Assembly (NCBI GenBank): GCA_019912315.1
Contig: JAIOJA010000021.1
Location: forward strand, 1 to 53,239
Length of the DNA stretch: 53,239 bases
Direction of reading: 5' to 3'
Source of the DNA: Planctomycetota bacterium
GTDB taxonomy: Bacteria > Planctomycetota > UBA8742 > UBA2392
Both the position numbers and the translations under genes were made by a program. Shown here piece after piece: positions 30,872 through 39,451 of the stretch. How positions within the stretch are numbered: the first letter of the stretch is position 1; each line of letters opens with the position of its first letter. Below the pieces are notes generated by a model. That model saw only the letters and a list, made by a program, of their open reading frames with translations, searched no databases and was not told the origin of the DNA.

Positions 30872-32356
30872 CTACTCCCATGCGGCGTGCGCACTTGCCC
30901 AGCGCCGATCCAGTGCCTCGACATCTTCCGGTGAATTGGCGCGCGTAAGAAGTTCGCGCGCGGTGCAGTACTCGGCTTCGGCGGCGGTATCCCCAAGAAT
31001 CCGCAGTGCGACCGCGTAGCTGCCCCGCGTCTCTCCCTCCTCCTGGTCCAGCCCCATGGCCCGGACAACCGGCAGGGCTTCTTCAAGTTGTGCGCGGGCC
31101 TCGGCGGCATTGCCGGCTTCAAGGTGGATCCTCGCCATGGCGCGCAGCGATAACGCGGTCATCTGGTCGTTTCCTTGTGCCATGAACATTTCTTTAGCGC
31201 GCTTGACCATGGCGAGTCCCTCGTCGACTTGCCCGAGCCTGGCTTTCAAGGTGCCGAACGATTCCAGAATCACGGCTTCCCAAAAACGCGCGCCGGACTC
31301 AACGACAGCCTGCAATGCGCGCGTGTATAGCGTCCCCGCTTCCTCAGACTTGCCGGCGCGGGCCGCCGCCTCGCCCATGTGGAAAAGGGACACGCCCTGA
31401 GTGTGCAGGTCGCCCGTTTCGATCGCAATCCGCAGGGCTGTCTGAGCGGCGGTTTCGGAATCGTCATTGCGACCCATGGCGCCGTATAGCCCCGAGAGAT
31501 TTCCGATCACCATGGCTTCGTACACCCGCTCACCGCGCTTGCGGTGGATGGCGAGCGCCTCATCAAAGGCCGCCGCAGATTCCTCGTAGCGCCCCATGTT
31601 GCGCAGCAAATTGCCGATGTTGCTCTGGGTTGCTGCGCGTCCGTTGTCGTCGTCCACTTCGGTCAGGATCGCCAGTGCTTGGTGGTAAGCCGTCAGGGTC
31701 TGCTCGGCCGGTTCAGTGTCAACGCGCATGACGGCCAGGTTGCTGAGCGCGAGCCCCTCAGCACGGCGATCGCCGGTGGCGCGAAAAATCTCGAGAGCAC
31801 GCAGCAGGTAGGGAATCCCCGGCGGATTGCCCTCCGTGCGCGCGTAGGTGATGCCGATGGCGCGCAGGGCCCGTCCGTGGGACGCGCTGTCGCCGTTCTG
31901 TTCGGCAACCGTCGCGGCCCGCTCGAACCACTTGCGCCCTTCCAGCGCGCGTCCGGTATTGAGCATGGTTTCACCGACGCGCAGCAATGCCGCCATGCGG
32001 TCTGCGAGTGACGCGGCGGGGTGATCCGCCAGGCGTGTACCGAACTCCACGGCCCTCTCATTGTGGAACGCGTTCGACTCGTACCACATGGCTCGATGCA
32101 GATAGTGCGCCTCTTTCCCGGCGAGTTGCTTCAGCAGGCTTAAGTTGGCGGTGCGGCGCGAGGACTGCGCGGCTTCGGCGTGGTGCACGAGTTCGGCGGC
32201 CATGGCGTTGAGCGCCCTTTCGTCACCGGCAAACAGGTCTTCGACGACTTCCAGTGTCAATGCGTGCATCTGCGCGCGGTCGCCCGGCGGTTGCAGGTCG
32301 TAGGCCGCGTCGCGCACGAGTGCGTGGCGGAAGAGATATGCGGTTTCGGCATCCAC
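30872..32356 (-). CDS. TPR-repeat protein, paralogue B
   Basis: A 494-residue protein starting with GTG 32356 (DAETAYLFRHALVRDAAYDLQ). The N-terminal 15-20 residues nearly match paralogue A. It has ten or more TPR repeats (GRYEESAAAFDEALAIHRKRG, AARAGKSEEAGTLYTRALQAV). TPR proteins bind partner proteins. Together the two genes look like a duplication of a module that has lost, or never had, the upstream ATPase half. A mauG terminator precedes the gene. Confidence 0.78.
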   Translation of the reverse strand: MDAETAYLFRHALVRDAAYDLQPPGDRAQMHALTLEVVEDLFAGDERALNAMAAELVHHAEAAQSSRRTANLSLLKQLAGKEAHYLHRAMWYESNAFHNERAVEFGTRLADHPAASLADRMAALLRVGETMLNTGRALEGRKWFERAATVAEQNGDSASHGRALRAIGITYARTEGNPPGIPYLLRALEIFRATGDRRAEGLALSNLAVMRVDTEPAEQTLTAYHQALAILTEVDDDNGRAATQSNIGNLLRNMGRYEESAAAFDEALAIHRKRGERVYEAMVIGNLSGLYGAMGRNDDSETAAQTALRIAIETGDLHTQGVSLFHMGEAAARAGKSEEAGTLYTRALQAVVESGARFWEAVILESFGTLKARLGQVDEGLAMVKRAKEMFMAQGNDQMTALSLRAMARIHLEAGNAAEARAQLEEALPVVRAMGLDQEEGETRGSYAVALRILGDTAAEAEYCTARELLTRANSPEDVEALDRRWASAHAAWE

Positions 32357-32430
32357 GGCGGCAGTTTACTCAATCGGCCTACGGATGTAGCGCGTTCGAT
32401 CAGAGAAACAGCGTCGTGTGCGTTAAACCA

Positions 32431-32458
32431 AAACCCCGGGCGCGACGGCCCGGGGTTT
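32431..32458 (-). terminator. Rho-independent-type terminator of the mauG-like gene
   Basis: AAACCCCGGG (32431-32440) pairs perfectly with CCCGGGGTTT (32449-32458) around an 8-nt loop. On the minus strand it follows the stop codon at 32472 and is followed by TGGTTTAACG. This is the clearest terminator in the left part. Confidence 0.82.
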
Positions 32459-32471
32459 GTGGTGCCCAGCA

Positions 32472-34100
32472 TTAGTTGTCGACGGGCAAGCCCGAGGGGA
32501 CGGTGTCGGGGATTTCATTGCGGCGGTTCACGGCGGCCGGGTCGGTCAGTGCATTCAGGAACGCGACAATGTCGTTGACCTGCTGGGGCGACAGATTCCC
32601 GGGCACCTGCAGAAACAGAGGGCTGGGAGTCTGCAGGACGTTCTGTGTCGGCAGCAGCGTCGGCGCCAGGTCCGCGGCCTGGACCATGTTCTGGCCCGTG
32701 AAGGCGTTTGTGCTCTGGGCCTTGTTGCGATAGTGGTTGACGACTTCATTCAAAGTCCCAAAGGCGCCGTTGTGCATGTAGGGGGCGGTCAGTGCGACGT
32801 TGCGCAGGCTCGGCACGCGGAACTGGTAGCGGTTCTGCTGATTGTTGACCGTGTTTTCGAAACCGAAGTCCTCGCGCCCCTGGGCGCCCTGTCCCTGCCC
32901 CGGCCCGAACTGCGGAATGATGATGTTGTGAGTTGTGAAGTTCGTCAGTAGTGGTCCGCTGTGGCAGGTGTCGCAGCGCGCCGGGCCGAAGAACATATCG
33001 GCGCCGCGCTTCTGCTGGTCGGTCATCGCGTTGCTGTCGCCGCGCAGGTAGCGATCCCAGGGCGCGTTGCTGAATGTCTGGCTGCGCTCAAAGGCCGCGA
33101 TCGCCAGCGCCATGTTGTCGACCGTCATGTTGCCCGTGCCGAAAGCCGATTCGAACATCTGCACGTAGTCGTTGTACTGCGCCAGGCGAGTCACCAGGGC
33201 AGCGCGGTAGTCCTGATCGTTCAAACTGTCGAGCGAATGCCCTGTGCCGCGCATTTCCGTGATGTTCACCAGCGGGAACAGTGCCTGGGCCGCGTCCGGT
33301 GGCAGGTTCATGGGGCCTTCGGGCGTCTGGGTCGGCCCGGGTGGCTGGCCTGGCGGGACACCGACGCGCTTGTCCCAGAACAACTCCGGCATGAACCCCA
33401 CGTTGTAGATTGCCGGCGCGTTACGGGGCACGAACACCTTGGTCGGGTGGTCGCGCCCGGGACCGACACCGCCGGTGCCGCCGACTCCGATGCTCAGGTT
33501 CAGTCCGTCGCCGTAGCCGAGGCTCGGATGATGGCAGGTCGCGCAGGCGACGTCCTCACTACCGCTGAGAATCTTGTCGAAGAAAAGATTGCGCCCCAGG
33601 GCCACCTGCGCCTGATTGAGGGCTGGCGGCTGCGGAATGGGCTGGATGTTCTTCTGGGCGATCAGCTGCCGCAGCTGATTCTCGATCTGCGGATTGCCCG
33701 CGACGCCCTGCACATTCAGAACCAGCGGCGCGACGATCGTCGTGATGCCGTCGGTTGCCGTCAGCTGGAAACCCCACTGGCCGGTGAGCAGAGGATTGCC
33801 GCTGATGCTGCCGCTGGTCGTCATGTTGACGCCTGGTGGCAGCGCGCCCGAGGTGATGTCACAGGTAACGGCTGATGCCGCACCCGTGAACTGGAGCGCT
33901 GTCGAATAGAACACATTGACAGTGGCAAGTGGCAACGCTGTGGAGGAGAGCGTCAGCACACCCGGCGTGCCGCCACCACCGGAGCTGCTGCCCGGTGATG
34001 TCGATGTACCGCCGGAGGGGCCGGACGGCGTATCACACGCCGCAGCCAGCAGGGAGAAGAGAGCGGTGCAGGCCAGAAGGCCCAGGGTGAAGGTGCGCAT
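32472..34100 (-). CDS. Di-heme MauG/cytochrome c peroxidase-like lipoprotein with Ig-like domain (paralogue 1)
   Basis: A 542-residue lipoprotein. ATG 34100 opens a signal peptide with lipobox LAAAC; AGGT lies 6 bases upstream. After a Gly/Ser-rich linker comes a putative Ig (He_PIG-type) domain (SGALPPGVNMTTSGSISGNP, residues about 60-130). Then the di-heme cytochrome c peroxidase/MauG domain: first heme CATCHHPSLGYGDG, later CDTCHSGPLL, and the paired aromatic and methionine regions (RVPSLRNVALTAPYMHNGAFG). Expected to face the periplasm or outer surface and to transfer electrons or oxidise a substrate. The adjacent gene is a paralogue with the same order of domains. Confidence 0.88.
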   Translation of the reverse strand: MRTFTLGLLACTALFSLLAAACDTPSGPSGGTSTSPGSSSGGGGTPGVLTLSSTALPLATVNVFYSTALQFTGAASAVTCDITSGALPPGVNMTTSGSISGNPLLTGQWGFQLTATDGITTIVAPLVLNVQGVAGNPQIENQLRQLIAQKNIQPIPQPPALNQAQVALGRNLFFDKILSGSEDVACATCHHPSLGYGDGLNLSIGVGGTGGVGPGRDHPTKVFVPRNAPAIYNVGFMPELFWDKRVGVPPGQPPGPTQTPEGPMNLPPDAAQALFPLVNITEMRGTGHSLDSLNDQDYRAALVTRLAQYNDYVQMFESAFGTGNMTVDNMALAIAAFERSQTFSNAPWDRYLRGDSNAMTDQQKRGADMFFGPARCDTCHSGPLLTNFTTHNIIIPQFGPGQGQGAQGREDFGFENTVNNQQNRYQFRVPSLRNVALTAPYMHNGAFGTLNEVVNHYRNKAQSTNAFTGQNMVQAADLAPTLLPTQNVLQTPSPLFLQVPGNLSPQQVNDIVAFLNALTDPAAVNRRNEIPDTVPSGLPVDN

Positions 34101-34184
34101 GGTGTACCTGCAAGGGGCGAAACAGGGGCTGCACCCTGTCCACGCGCCAGCCCGGCCTGGTTTCACGCGGAATCTGAGAAAATT

Positions 34185-35798
34185 CTAGCGGTCGACCGGG
34201 AGCCCTGACGGGACGCGGTCTGGCACCAGGTCCATGCGGTTGACGGCGGCCGGGTCGGTCAGTGACTCCAGGAACGCAACCAGGTCATCGATTTCGCCAT
34301 CGGTCAGGTCGTCGGGCACCAGGCGCAGGAGAAACGTCTGTGAGCGAATGAAAGCCGCCGTGGGCTGTACCGGCTCTCCCAGCCATTCGCGCTGCGCCAG
34401 CCCCTCGGTCGTGAAGCGCCGCGCGCTCACGCCCTTGTCACGGTAGTGCACCACCACTTCGCGCAGTGTGCCGAAGGCGCCGTTGTGCATGTACGGCGCG
34501 GTCAACGCGACATTGCGCAAGGACGGCGTACGAAAGCCGTAGCGCTGGCGACGATCTCTGGCCACGTCCTCAACGCCAAAATCTTCACCCGTTGGCGCGC
34601 CCGTCCCCTTGCCCGGCCCGAACTGCGGCACAAGCACGCTGCGCGACACAAAGTCCGACAGCAACGGGCCGCTGTGGCAGTTGGCGCAATTGGCCCGGTC
34701 AAAGAACAACGTCGCGCCGCGCTTCTGCGGATCCGACAACGCCCGCCGTTCACCCAGCAGGTACCGATCCCAGGGCGAGTTCACGTAGGTCTGGCTGCGC
34801 TCAAAGTCGCCGATGGCGCGCGCCATGTTGTCGACCGTCATGGACTCCGGCCCGAAGGCCCTCTCAAACAGGCTTACGTATTCGGGAATCTGTTGCAGGC
34901 GTCGCACAATGCCGCTGCGGTAGCCGCCGGCGTCAAGCCCGTCCAACTCGTGGCCGTGCCCTCGCATTTCAATGTGATCCGCCATGGGGAACAGCGCCTG
35001 GGCCTCGACCGGCTCCAGGTCCATGCTGCCGTCAGGCGTGATCGTCGGCGAGCGCAGGGACACGGCAATTGCATCGTCAATTCCCGGCAGGCGCACGCGC
35101 TTGTCCCAGAACAGGCTGGGCATAAGCCCGGTATTATAGATGGCAGGCGAGTTTCGAGGCACCAGCACGCCGCCCGGGTGGCTGCGTTGCGGGCCAAGCC
35201 CGGTCGCCCCGACGCCGACGGCCAGGTTCAGCCCGTCGCTGAAACCGAAGGCGGGGTGATGACAGGTCGCGCAGGAAACGTCGCGCGTGCCGCTGAGTTC
35301 GCGATCAAAGAACAGCAGGCGCCCCAGTTCCACGCGGTTCGCGTCGAGCGCGGGAGCGTCCTCGGGCATCAGCCCCATGAGGCGATCACGCATCTGCAGG
35401 CTGCGCAGCGCCGCGTCGATGCCGGCGTCGCCGTCCACGCCCGCCACGTGCAGCCCCAGCGTGCACCGAATGGCGCCGCGCGGGCAACTCGCCAGCAGGG
35501 TGAAGTTCCAGTCCCCGGTCAACCCGGGCGTTCCCGCAATGCGTCCGTCACGCGAAAGCACGACCCCCGGCGGCAGCGCGCCCGAGACAAGACGGACGTC
35601 GCAGCTTTCCGTGAACTCGAGCGTCGCCACGTAGGGCTGCTCGATGACGCCGTCGGGCAGACCTGCGGTCAGCAGGGCAAGGCGTGCATCTTCGCCTGCT
35701 TCCGCGATTTGCGGCACGCCTGGCGCGCGCCCGCAAGCGACGGCACAGGCCAGGCACACGGCACACAGGGCGAGCATCAGCAGCGGCAGGTTTCGCAT
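34185..35798 (-). CDS. Di-heme MauG/cytochrome c peroxidase-like lipoprotein with Ig-like domain (paralogue 2)
   Basis: A 537-residue protein with lipoprotein-type signal (LALCAVCLACAVACG; several cysteines, lipobox probably VAC). ATG 35798 is chosen because it begins the signal peptide. An Ig-like region (SGALPPGVVLSRDGRIAGTPG) precedes the di-heme domain with CATCHHPAFGFSDG and CANCHSGPLL, and FRTPSLRNVALTAPYMHNGAFG matches paralogue 1 almost exactly. The gap between the two genes is about 85 bases with a TAGAAT-like -10 for gene 1, so they may be expressed separately. Tandem duplicates have diverged substantially in the linker. Confidence 0.88.
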   Translation of the reverse strand: MRNLPLLMLALCAVCLACAVACGRAPGVPQIAEAGEDARLALLTAGLPDGVIEQPYVATLEFTESCDVRLVSGALPPGVVLSRDGRIAGTPGLTGDWNFTLLASCPRGAIRCTLGLHVAGVDGDAGIDAALRSLQMRDRLMGLMPEDAPALDANRVELGRLLFFDRELSGTRDVSCATCHHPAFGFSDGLNLAVGVGATGLGPQRSHPGGVLVPRNSPAIYNTGLMPSLFWDKRVRLPGIDDAIAVSLRSPTITPDGSMDLEPVEAQALFPMADHIEMRGHGHELDGLDAGGYRSGIVRRLQQIPEYVSLFERAFGPESMTVDNMARAIGDFERSQTYVNSPWDRYLLGERRALSDPQKRGATLFFDRANCANCHSGPLLSDFVSRSVLVPQFGPGKGTGAPTGEDFGVEDVARDRRQRYGFRTPSLRNVALTAPYMHNGAFGTLREVVVHYRDKGVSARRFTTEGLAQREWLGEPVQPTAAFIRSQTFLLRLVPDDLTDGEIDDLVAFLESLTDPAAVNRMDLVPDRVPSGLPVDR

Positions 35799-35959
35799 TG
35801 AGCTTCGGGCTTGCACAGGCACAACCATACTCGCCTTCGGGCCCGCGTGGCAACAGGCCGGGCCAATCCCGTGCCATGGTGAAATGGCATACCCCGGGGT
35901 GCTCATTGTACCCGCGTGCTGCTGGGCTAGAATGCCGAGCCACTCAACAGGAGCACGCC

Positions 35960-36886
35960 ATGGCGGACAAGTACCGTTTGATCACTCGTAGCGACTTTGA
36001 CGGGCTGATGTCCGCTGTGCTACTGAAAGAGCTCGACATGGTGGACACGGTCGAGTTTGTGCATCCCAAAGACATGCAGGACGGCAAGGTCGCCGTCACA
36101 GACAGGGACATCACTGCCAACCTTCCTTACGTAGAAGGCGTACATCTGGCCTTCGACCACCACGCCAGCGAGTTGACCCGCGTCGGCGAGCAGAAGAATT
36201 TCATCACCGAGCCGGATGCCCCTTCCGCCGCCCGCGTCATCTGGAAGCACTACGGCGGCGCGGCGAAGTTCCCGAACATCAGCGAACAGTTGATGGCTGC
36301 CGTGGACAAATCCGATAGCGCGCAGTTCGAGCGCGACGAGATTCTCAACCCCGAGGGTTGGGTGCTGTTGAGCTTCATCATGGACGCGCGCACAGGGCTT
36401 GGACGCTTTCACGACTTCCGCATCAGCAACCGTGACCTCATGTTCAAAATGATCGACCTGATCGGGCAAAGCAGTCTCGGGGACATCCTGGGCGACGAAG
36501 ATGTCGTCGAGCGCGCCGAGTTGTACAAACGCCACGCCGCCATCAACGCCGCCCAGATCGAGCGTTGCGGCAAGCTGCACAAGAACCTGGTAGTGCTGGA
36601 CCTGCGCCGGGAGGACGAGATTTACGCCGGCAACCGCTTCGTCATCTACGCCATGTTTCCGCAGGCCAACATCAGTGTTCACGTCATGTGGGGCAAGCAG
36701 CAGCAGAACGTCGTGTTCGCCTGCGGCAAAAGCATCCTGGATCGTTCAAGCAAGACCAACGTCGGCGAGCTGATGCTCAAGCACGGCGGCGGCGGACACG
36801 TCGCGGCAGGCACCTGCCAGGTACCACCGGACAAAGCCGACGAAGTCCTCAAGGATCTGATCGAAACCATCACGAGCGACGGATAG
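35960..36886 (+). CDS. DHH-family phosphoesterase
   Basis: A 308-residue protein with the DHH signature at the N-terminus (ITRSDFDGLMSAVLLKELD), the metal-binding FDHHAS motif near residue 65 and the DHHA1-type C-terminal GGGGHVAAGTCQ. DHH enzymes cleave short oligonucleotides, cyclic dinucleotide products or polyphosphate with Mn2+. ATG 35960 has AGGAG at good spacing and a TAGAAT -10 element around 35929, so this is probably a separately transcribed gene. The frame extends upstream to 35684 without support. Substrate cannot be read from sequence. Confidence 0.85.
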   Translation: MADKYRLITRSDFDGLMSAVLLKELDMVDTVEFVHPKDMQDGKVAVTDRDITANLPYVEGVHLAFDHHASELTRVGEQKNFITEPDAPSAARVIWKHYGGAAKFPNISEQLMAAVDKSDSAQFERDEILNPEGWVLLSFIMDARTGLGRFHDFRISNRDLMFKMIDLIGQSSLGDILGDEDVVERAELYKRHAAINAAQIERCGKLHKNLVVLDLRREDEIYAGNRFVIYAMFPQANISVHVMWGKQQQNVVFACGKSILDRSSKTNVGELMLKHGGGGHVAAGTCQVPPDKADEVLKDLIETITSDG

Positions 36887-36903
36887 AAGGCTGCGCGCCA
36901 GGG

Positions 36904-37362
36904 CTACTTCCGGGTCAGTTCTCGCAGTGTGCCGGTAAGCCGGTTCCAGGCGGTCAGCATTTTCGCCAACTGCTGCGGATCCTCAACCCGCCCGGGCAAA
37001 GTCTGCGCGACGTAATCCATGGCAATGCCCAGCCCCAGCGGGAACAGCGTGGCCGGCACATCTTCGGCGTGGCTGATTTCGACGGCGTAGTTGCAGAAGT
37101 CTTCATCATAGTTGCAGTTGATTGTGCGCATGATGAAGCTGGCCAGCAGGCTTTGCAGGCGCTCGCGGGTTTCGCCGCCCAGGTCACCGACAACCGCCGG
37201 TGCGCCTTCGGCCTTCATCGCGACGTCAACTTTGCGCACAAGCTCGCTGACGTCTTTCAGCAGGTGGTTGATGCTGTGGCGGATCGCCTCGACGCTCGCG
37301 GCATCGAACTGAAGAACGCTGGCGTACGCGTCAAAACGCGACTTGGGTGACATCCCTTGCAT
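36904..37362 (-). CDS. Small helical protein, possibly protoglobin-like
   Basis: A 152-residue soluble protein. It appears all-helical: SRFDAYASVLQFDAASVEAIRH, then RERLQSLLASFIMRTINCNYD and CNYAVEISHAEDVPATLFPLG. The last motif (DEDF...I.H...) resembles the proximal-histidine region of protoglobins, which bind heme, but the rest does not allow a firm call. It starts 8 bases after the stop of the DoxX-like gene, so the two probably form an operon. Confidence 0.55.
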   Translation of the reverse strand: MQGMSPKSRFDAYASVLQFDAASVEAIRHSINHLLKDVSELVRKVDVAMKAEGAPAVVGDLGGETRERLQSLLASFIMRTINCNYDEDFCNYAVEISHAEDVPATLFPLGLGIAMDYVAQTLPGRVEDPQQLAKMLTAWNRLTGTLRELTRK

Positions 37363-37369
37363 GGCATTC

Positions 37370-37861
37370 CTAGAACAACGGAACCTTCACCATCCGCGCG
37401 CGCAGGATGGCATCCAGCCCCAGATACCGCCCAGCAGCCGCAACCGCGAGGGTGACTGACATCAGCATCATCGGGATGGTCCACGAAGCGAACTCGTGCC
37501 CGCTGGCAATGAATGCGATGATCGACATGACGGCTATGGCAACACCGGCGACACGGGTCGCCGCACCGGTCAGCATCATGGCCCCGAACAGCAACTCGCC
37601 GATCACGATCAGCCACTGGAACAGGTAGACGTTCTCATTCGCGGCTTCAATGAAGGTGACGGCGAACCAGTCCGGCGGGTTCTGCTGCTTCAGCAAGTCG
37701 GGCAGAAGCTGCTGGTCCGTGCTGAGCCAGCCGTCAGCCAACTTTCCGAGCCCGAGTTGCAACCACCAGTAACCGACGTAGAGGCGCATGGGCAGCAGCA
37801 CAGCCGTCGCCGTCGTCGGCCCTGATAGGAATGCGGGAACACGCCTGGTTTCCTGCGCCAT
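37370..37861 (-). CDS. DoxX-family membrane protein
   Basis: A 163-residue protein with four membrane segments and the DoxX start pattern (RLYVGYWWLQLGLGKLADGWL). The family is associated with thiosulfate oxidation or with oxidoreductase complexes in membranes; function here is unknown. It is followed by the small possible protoglobin gene, which hints at an oxygen- or redox-linked unit. Confidence 0.78.
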   Translation of the reverse strand: MAQETRRVPAFLSGPTTATAVLLPMRLYVGYWWLQLGLGKLADGWLSTDQQLLPDLLKQQNPPDWFAVTFIEAANENVYLFQWLIVIGELLFGAMMLTGAATRVAGVAIAVMSIIAFIASGHEFASWTIPMMLMSVTLAVAAAGRYLGLDAILRARMVKVPLF

Positions 37862-37898
37862 GGTTTAAGTGTACGGCGCGGCGGCTTTGGCGGGAAGT

Positions 37899-38738
37899 CT
37901 ACGCTTCCGCCGCATGATGGCCAAACAGCGGACGGAACACCTGGGACACCAGAAACAGGGCAACGGCAACAACCACAATGGCCGGGCCCGGCGGCAGCCC
38001 GAAGTAGTCAGCGCCGAACAACCCCACAAAACCTGAAATCAGCGCGACGACAACTGAGCCCCAGAACATTCCTTTCACGCTGCGGGCGACATTGCGACTG
38101 GCGGCCGCCGGCACGATCAACAACGCGTTCACCAGCAGCAGCCCGACCGCGCGAACGCTGAGGCTGACGACCAGACCCAGCAGAATGATCAGCAGGAATT
38201 CGTAGCGTGCCACACGAATGCCACGGGCCTGGGCCAGCGGGCGAGAGACGGCAAGCAACAGGAACCGATTGCCGAACAGAAGCACCATCAGGATTGCCAG
38301 GCTCGCGTTGAACAGCAGCGCGTAAAAGTCCGTCCAGGTCAAGAGACTGACTTGCCCGAACAGGTAGCCGTGCAGACCCGCGTAGCCTTTAACTTTGTGA
38401 TAGAGCAACACGCCCGCTGCCAGCGAGCCGGCCATGGCGACGCCGAGCAGTGTGTCAAAGGACAGGGTCGTGAACTGGCGCAGGGTCGCGATCAGCAGGG
38501 CCACGATCACGCCGAAGCCAATCATGAGTGTCGCCGGGTGGTCCACGGCCAGCAGCATCCCCAGCGCCACGCCGGCCAGGGTGCTGTGGGCGACGGCGTC
38601 ACTGAAGAACGCCATGCGCGAGCTGACCACAATCGGGCTCAGCACACCTGATGCCAATGAAACACACACCACACTGAGCAGGATCGGAATCTGCCAGTCG
38701 AGGGTGAAGTAATTGGCAATGATCTCAAGCATGTTCAA
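37899..38738 (-). CDS. znuB: Zinc/manganese ABC transporter permease
   Basis: A 279-residue protein with eight or so membrane segments, matching the ZnuB/MntB permease family (SSRMAFFSDAVAHSTLAGVALG, then SFDTLLGVAMAGSLAAGVLLY, LLLVNALLIVPAAASRN). Starts at TTG 38738, overlapping the stop of the ATPase gene, or at ATG 38732. The C-terminus is GHHAAEA. Works with the ATPase encoded immediately upstream; no substrate-binding protein gene (znuA) is in the window. Confidence 0.9.
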   Translation of the reverse strand: MNMLEIIANYFTLDWQIPILLSVVCVSLASGVLSPIVVSSRMAFFSDAVAHSTLAGVALGMLLAVDHPATLMIGFGVIVALLIATLRQFTTLSFDTLLGVAMAGSLAAGVLLYHKVKGYAGLHGYLFGQVSLLTWTDFYALLFNASLAILMVLLFGNRFLLLAVSRPLAQARGIRVARYEFLLIILLGLVVSLSVRAVGLLLVNALLIVPAAASRNVARSVKGMFWGSVVVALISGFVGLFGADYFGLPPGPAIVVVAVALFLVSQVFRPLFGHHAAEA

Positions 38739-39451
38739 TGGTGATGATGGTGGTGGCCAAAGACGGCCTTTCCGCCGCCGAACACTTCTGCAATGGTTTC
38801 CGCGGTCAGCAGGTCGTGCGCGTCACCCTCACACTTGAGCACGCGGTTCAGACAGATCACGTGGTTCGTGATGTCCGAGACAACACTCAAGTCGTGGCTC
38901 ACCAGCACGACGGTTGCGTTGCGCTCGCGTACCTGTTTGAGAATCAGCTCGTTGAATGTCGCTTCGCCCTCGATATCGACGCCGGCCGCCGGCTCGTCCA
39001 GCAGCAGCAACTGGGGATCATCCTGCAACGCACTCGCCAGCATCACGCGCTGAAGCTCGCCCCCGGACAGCCCGCCCAGGTTTGAGCGCGCCAGCTTCGA
39101 CGCCCCCACCGCATCCAGCAGCTCAAGCACGCGCCGCTTAACGCGCGTCGGCACACCGAACGCCACCGGGCGCTTCTGCAGGGTCAGCGCCATGAACTCC
39201 AGCACGGTCATCGGCAGGGTGCGGTCGTACTGCAAACGCTGCGGTACGTAGCCAACTCGGGCGTTCACCGTGATCTTGCCGTCGTAGGGAACCAGCCCGA
39301 GTATCGCGCGCAGCAGGGTCGTCTTGCCCGCGCCGTTGGGGCCGATGAGCGCATGGCGCGCCCCCGCCTGCACCGAAAGATCGACGTGGTCGGTGGCGAC
39401 GAAGCCACCGAAGGTGCGCACCAGGCCGTGCGTCTGCAGCACCGCGCTCAT
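38735..39451 (-). CDS. Chimeric ABC ATPase: LivG-like N-terminus joined to ZnuC-like body
   Basis: A 238-residue frame. Residues 1-36 (SAVLQTHGLVRTFGGFVATD then HVDLSVQAGARHALI) match LivG, the ATPase of branched-chain amino-acid transporters. From GPNGAGKTTL (39314-39343) onward, LRAILGLVPYDG, IGYVPQRLQYDRTLPMTV, LSGGELQRVMLASAL and LLLDEPAAGVDI match ZnuC, the zinc ATPase. The protein ends FGHHHHHH, a natural-looking six-histidine tail with mixed codons, plausible for a zinc system. The start overlaps the stop of livM (ATGA), as livG normally does, and the end overlaps znuB, as znuC normally does. The reading frame passes the switch without a break. Most likely a join of two genomes in the Walker A sequence. 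Confidence 0.9.
   Translation of the reverse strand: MSAVLQTHGLVRTFGGFVATDHVDLSVQAGARHALIGPNGAGKTTLLRAILGLVPYDGKITVNARVGYVPQRLQYDRTLPMTVLEFMALTLQKRPVAFGVPTRVKRRVLELLDAVGASKLARSNLGGLSGGELQRVMLASALQDDPQLLLLDEPAAGVDIEGEATFNELILKQVRERNATVVLVSHDLSVVSDITNHVICLNRVLKCEGDAHDLLTAETIAEVFGGGKAVFGHHHHHH
39314..39343. other. Predicted chimera junction in the Walker A codons
   Basis: These bases encode GPNGAGKTTL on the minus strand, a sequence shared at DNA level by LivG and ZnuC genes. To the right gene content, order and repeats are Comamonadaceae-like; to the left they belong to the other genome. The exact point can be anywhere in this shared block. Confidence 0.75.

Noticed and set aside
38735..38760. 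His-tag from a cloning vector
   Set aside because: Codons are mixed, the sequence continues into znuB in the expected overlap, and His-rich tails are usual in zinc transport proteins.
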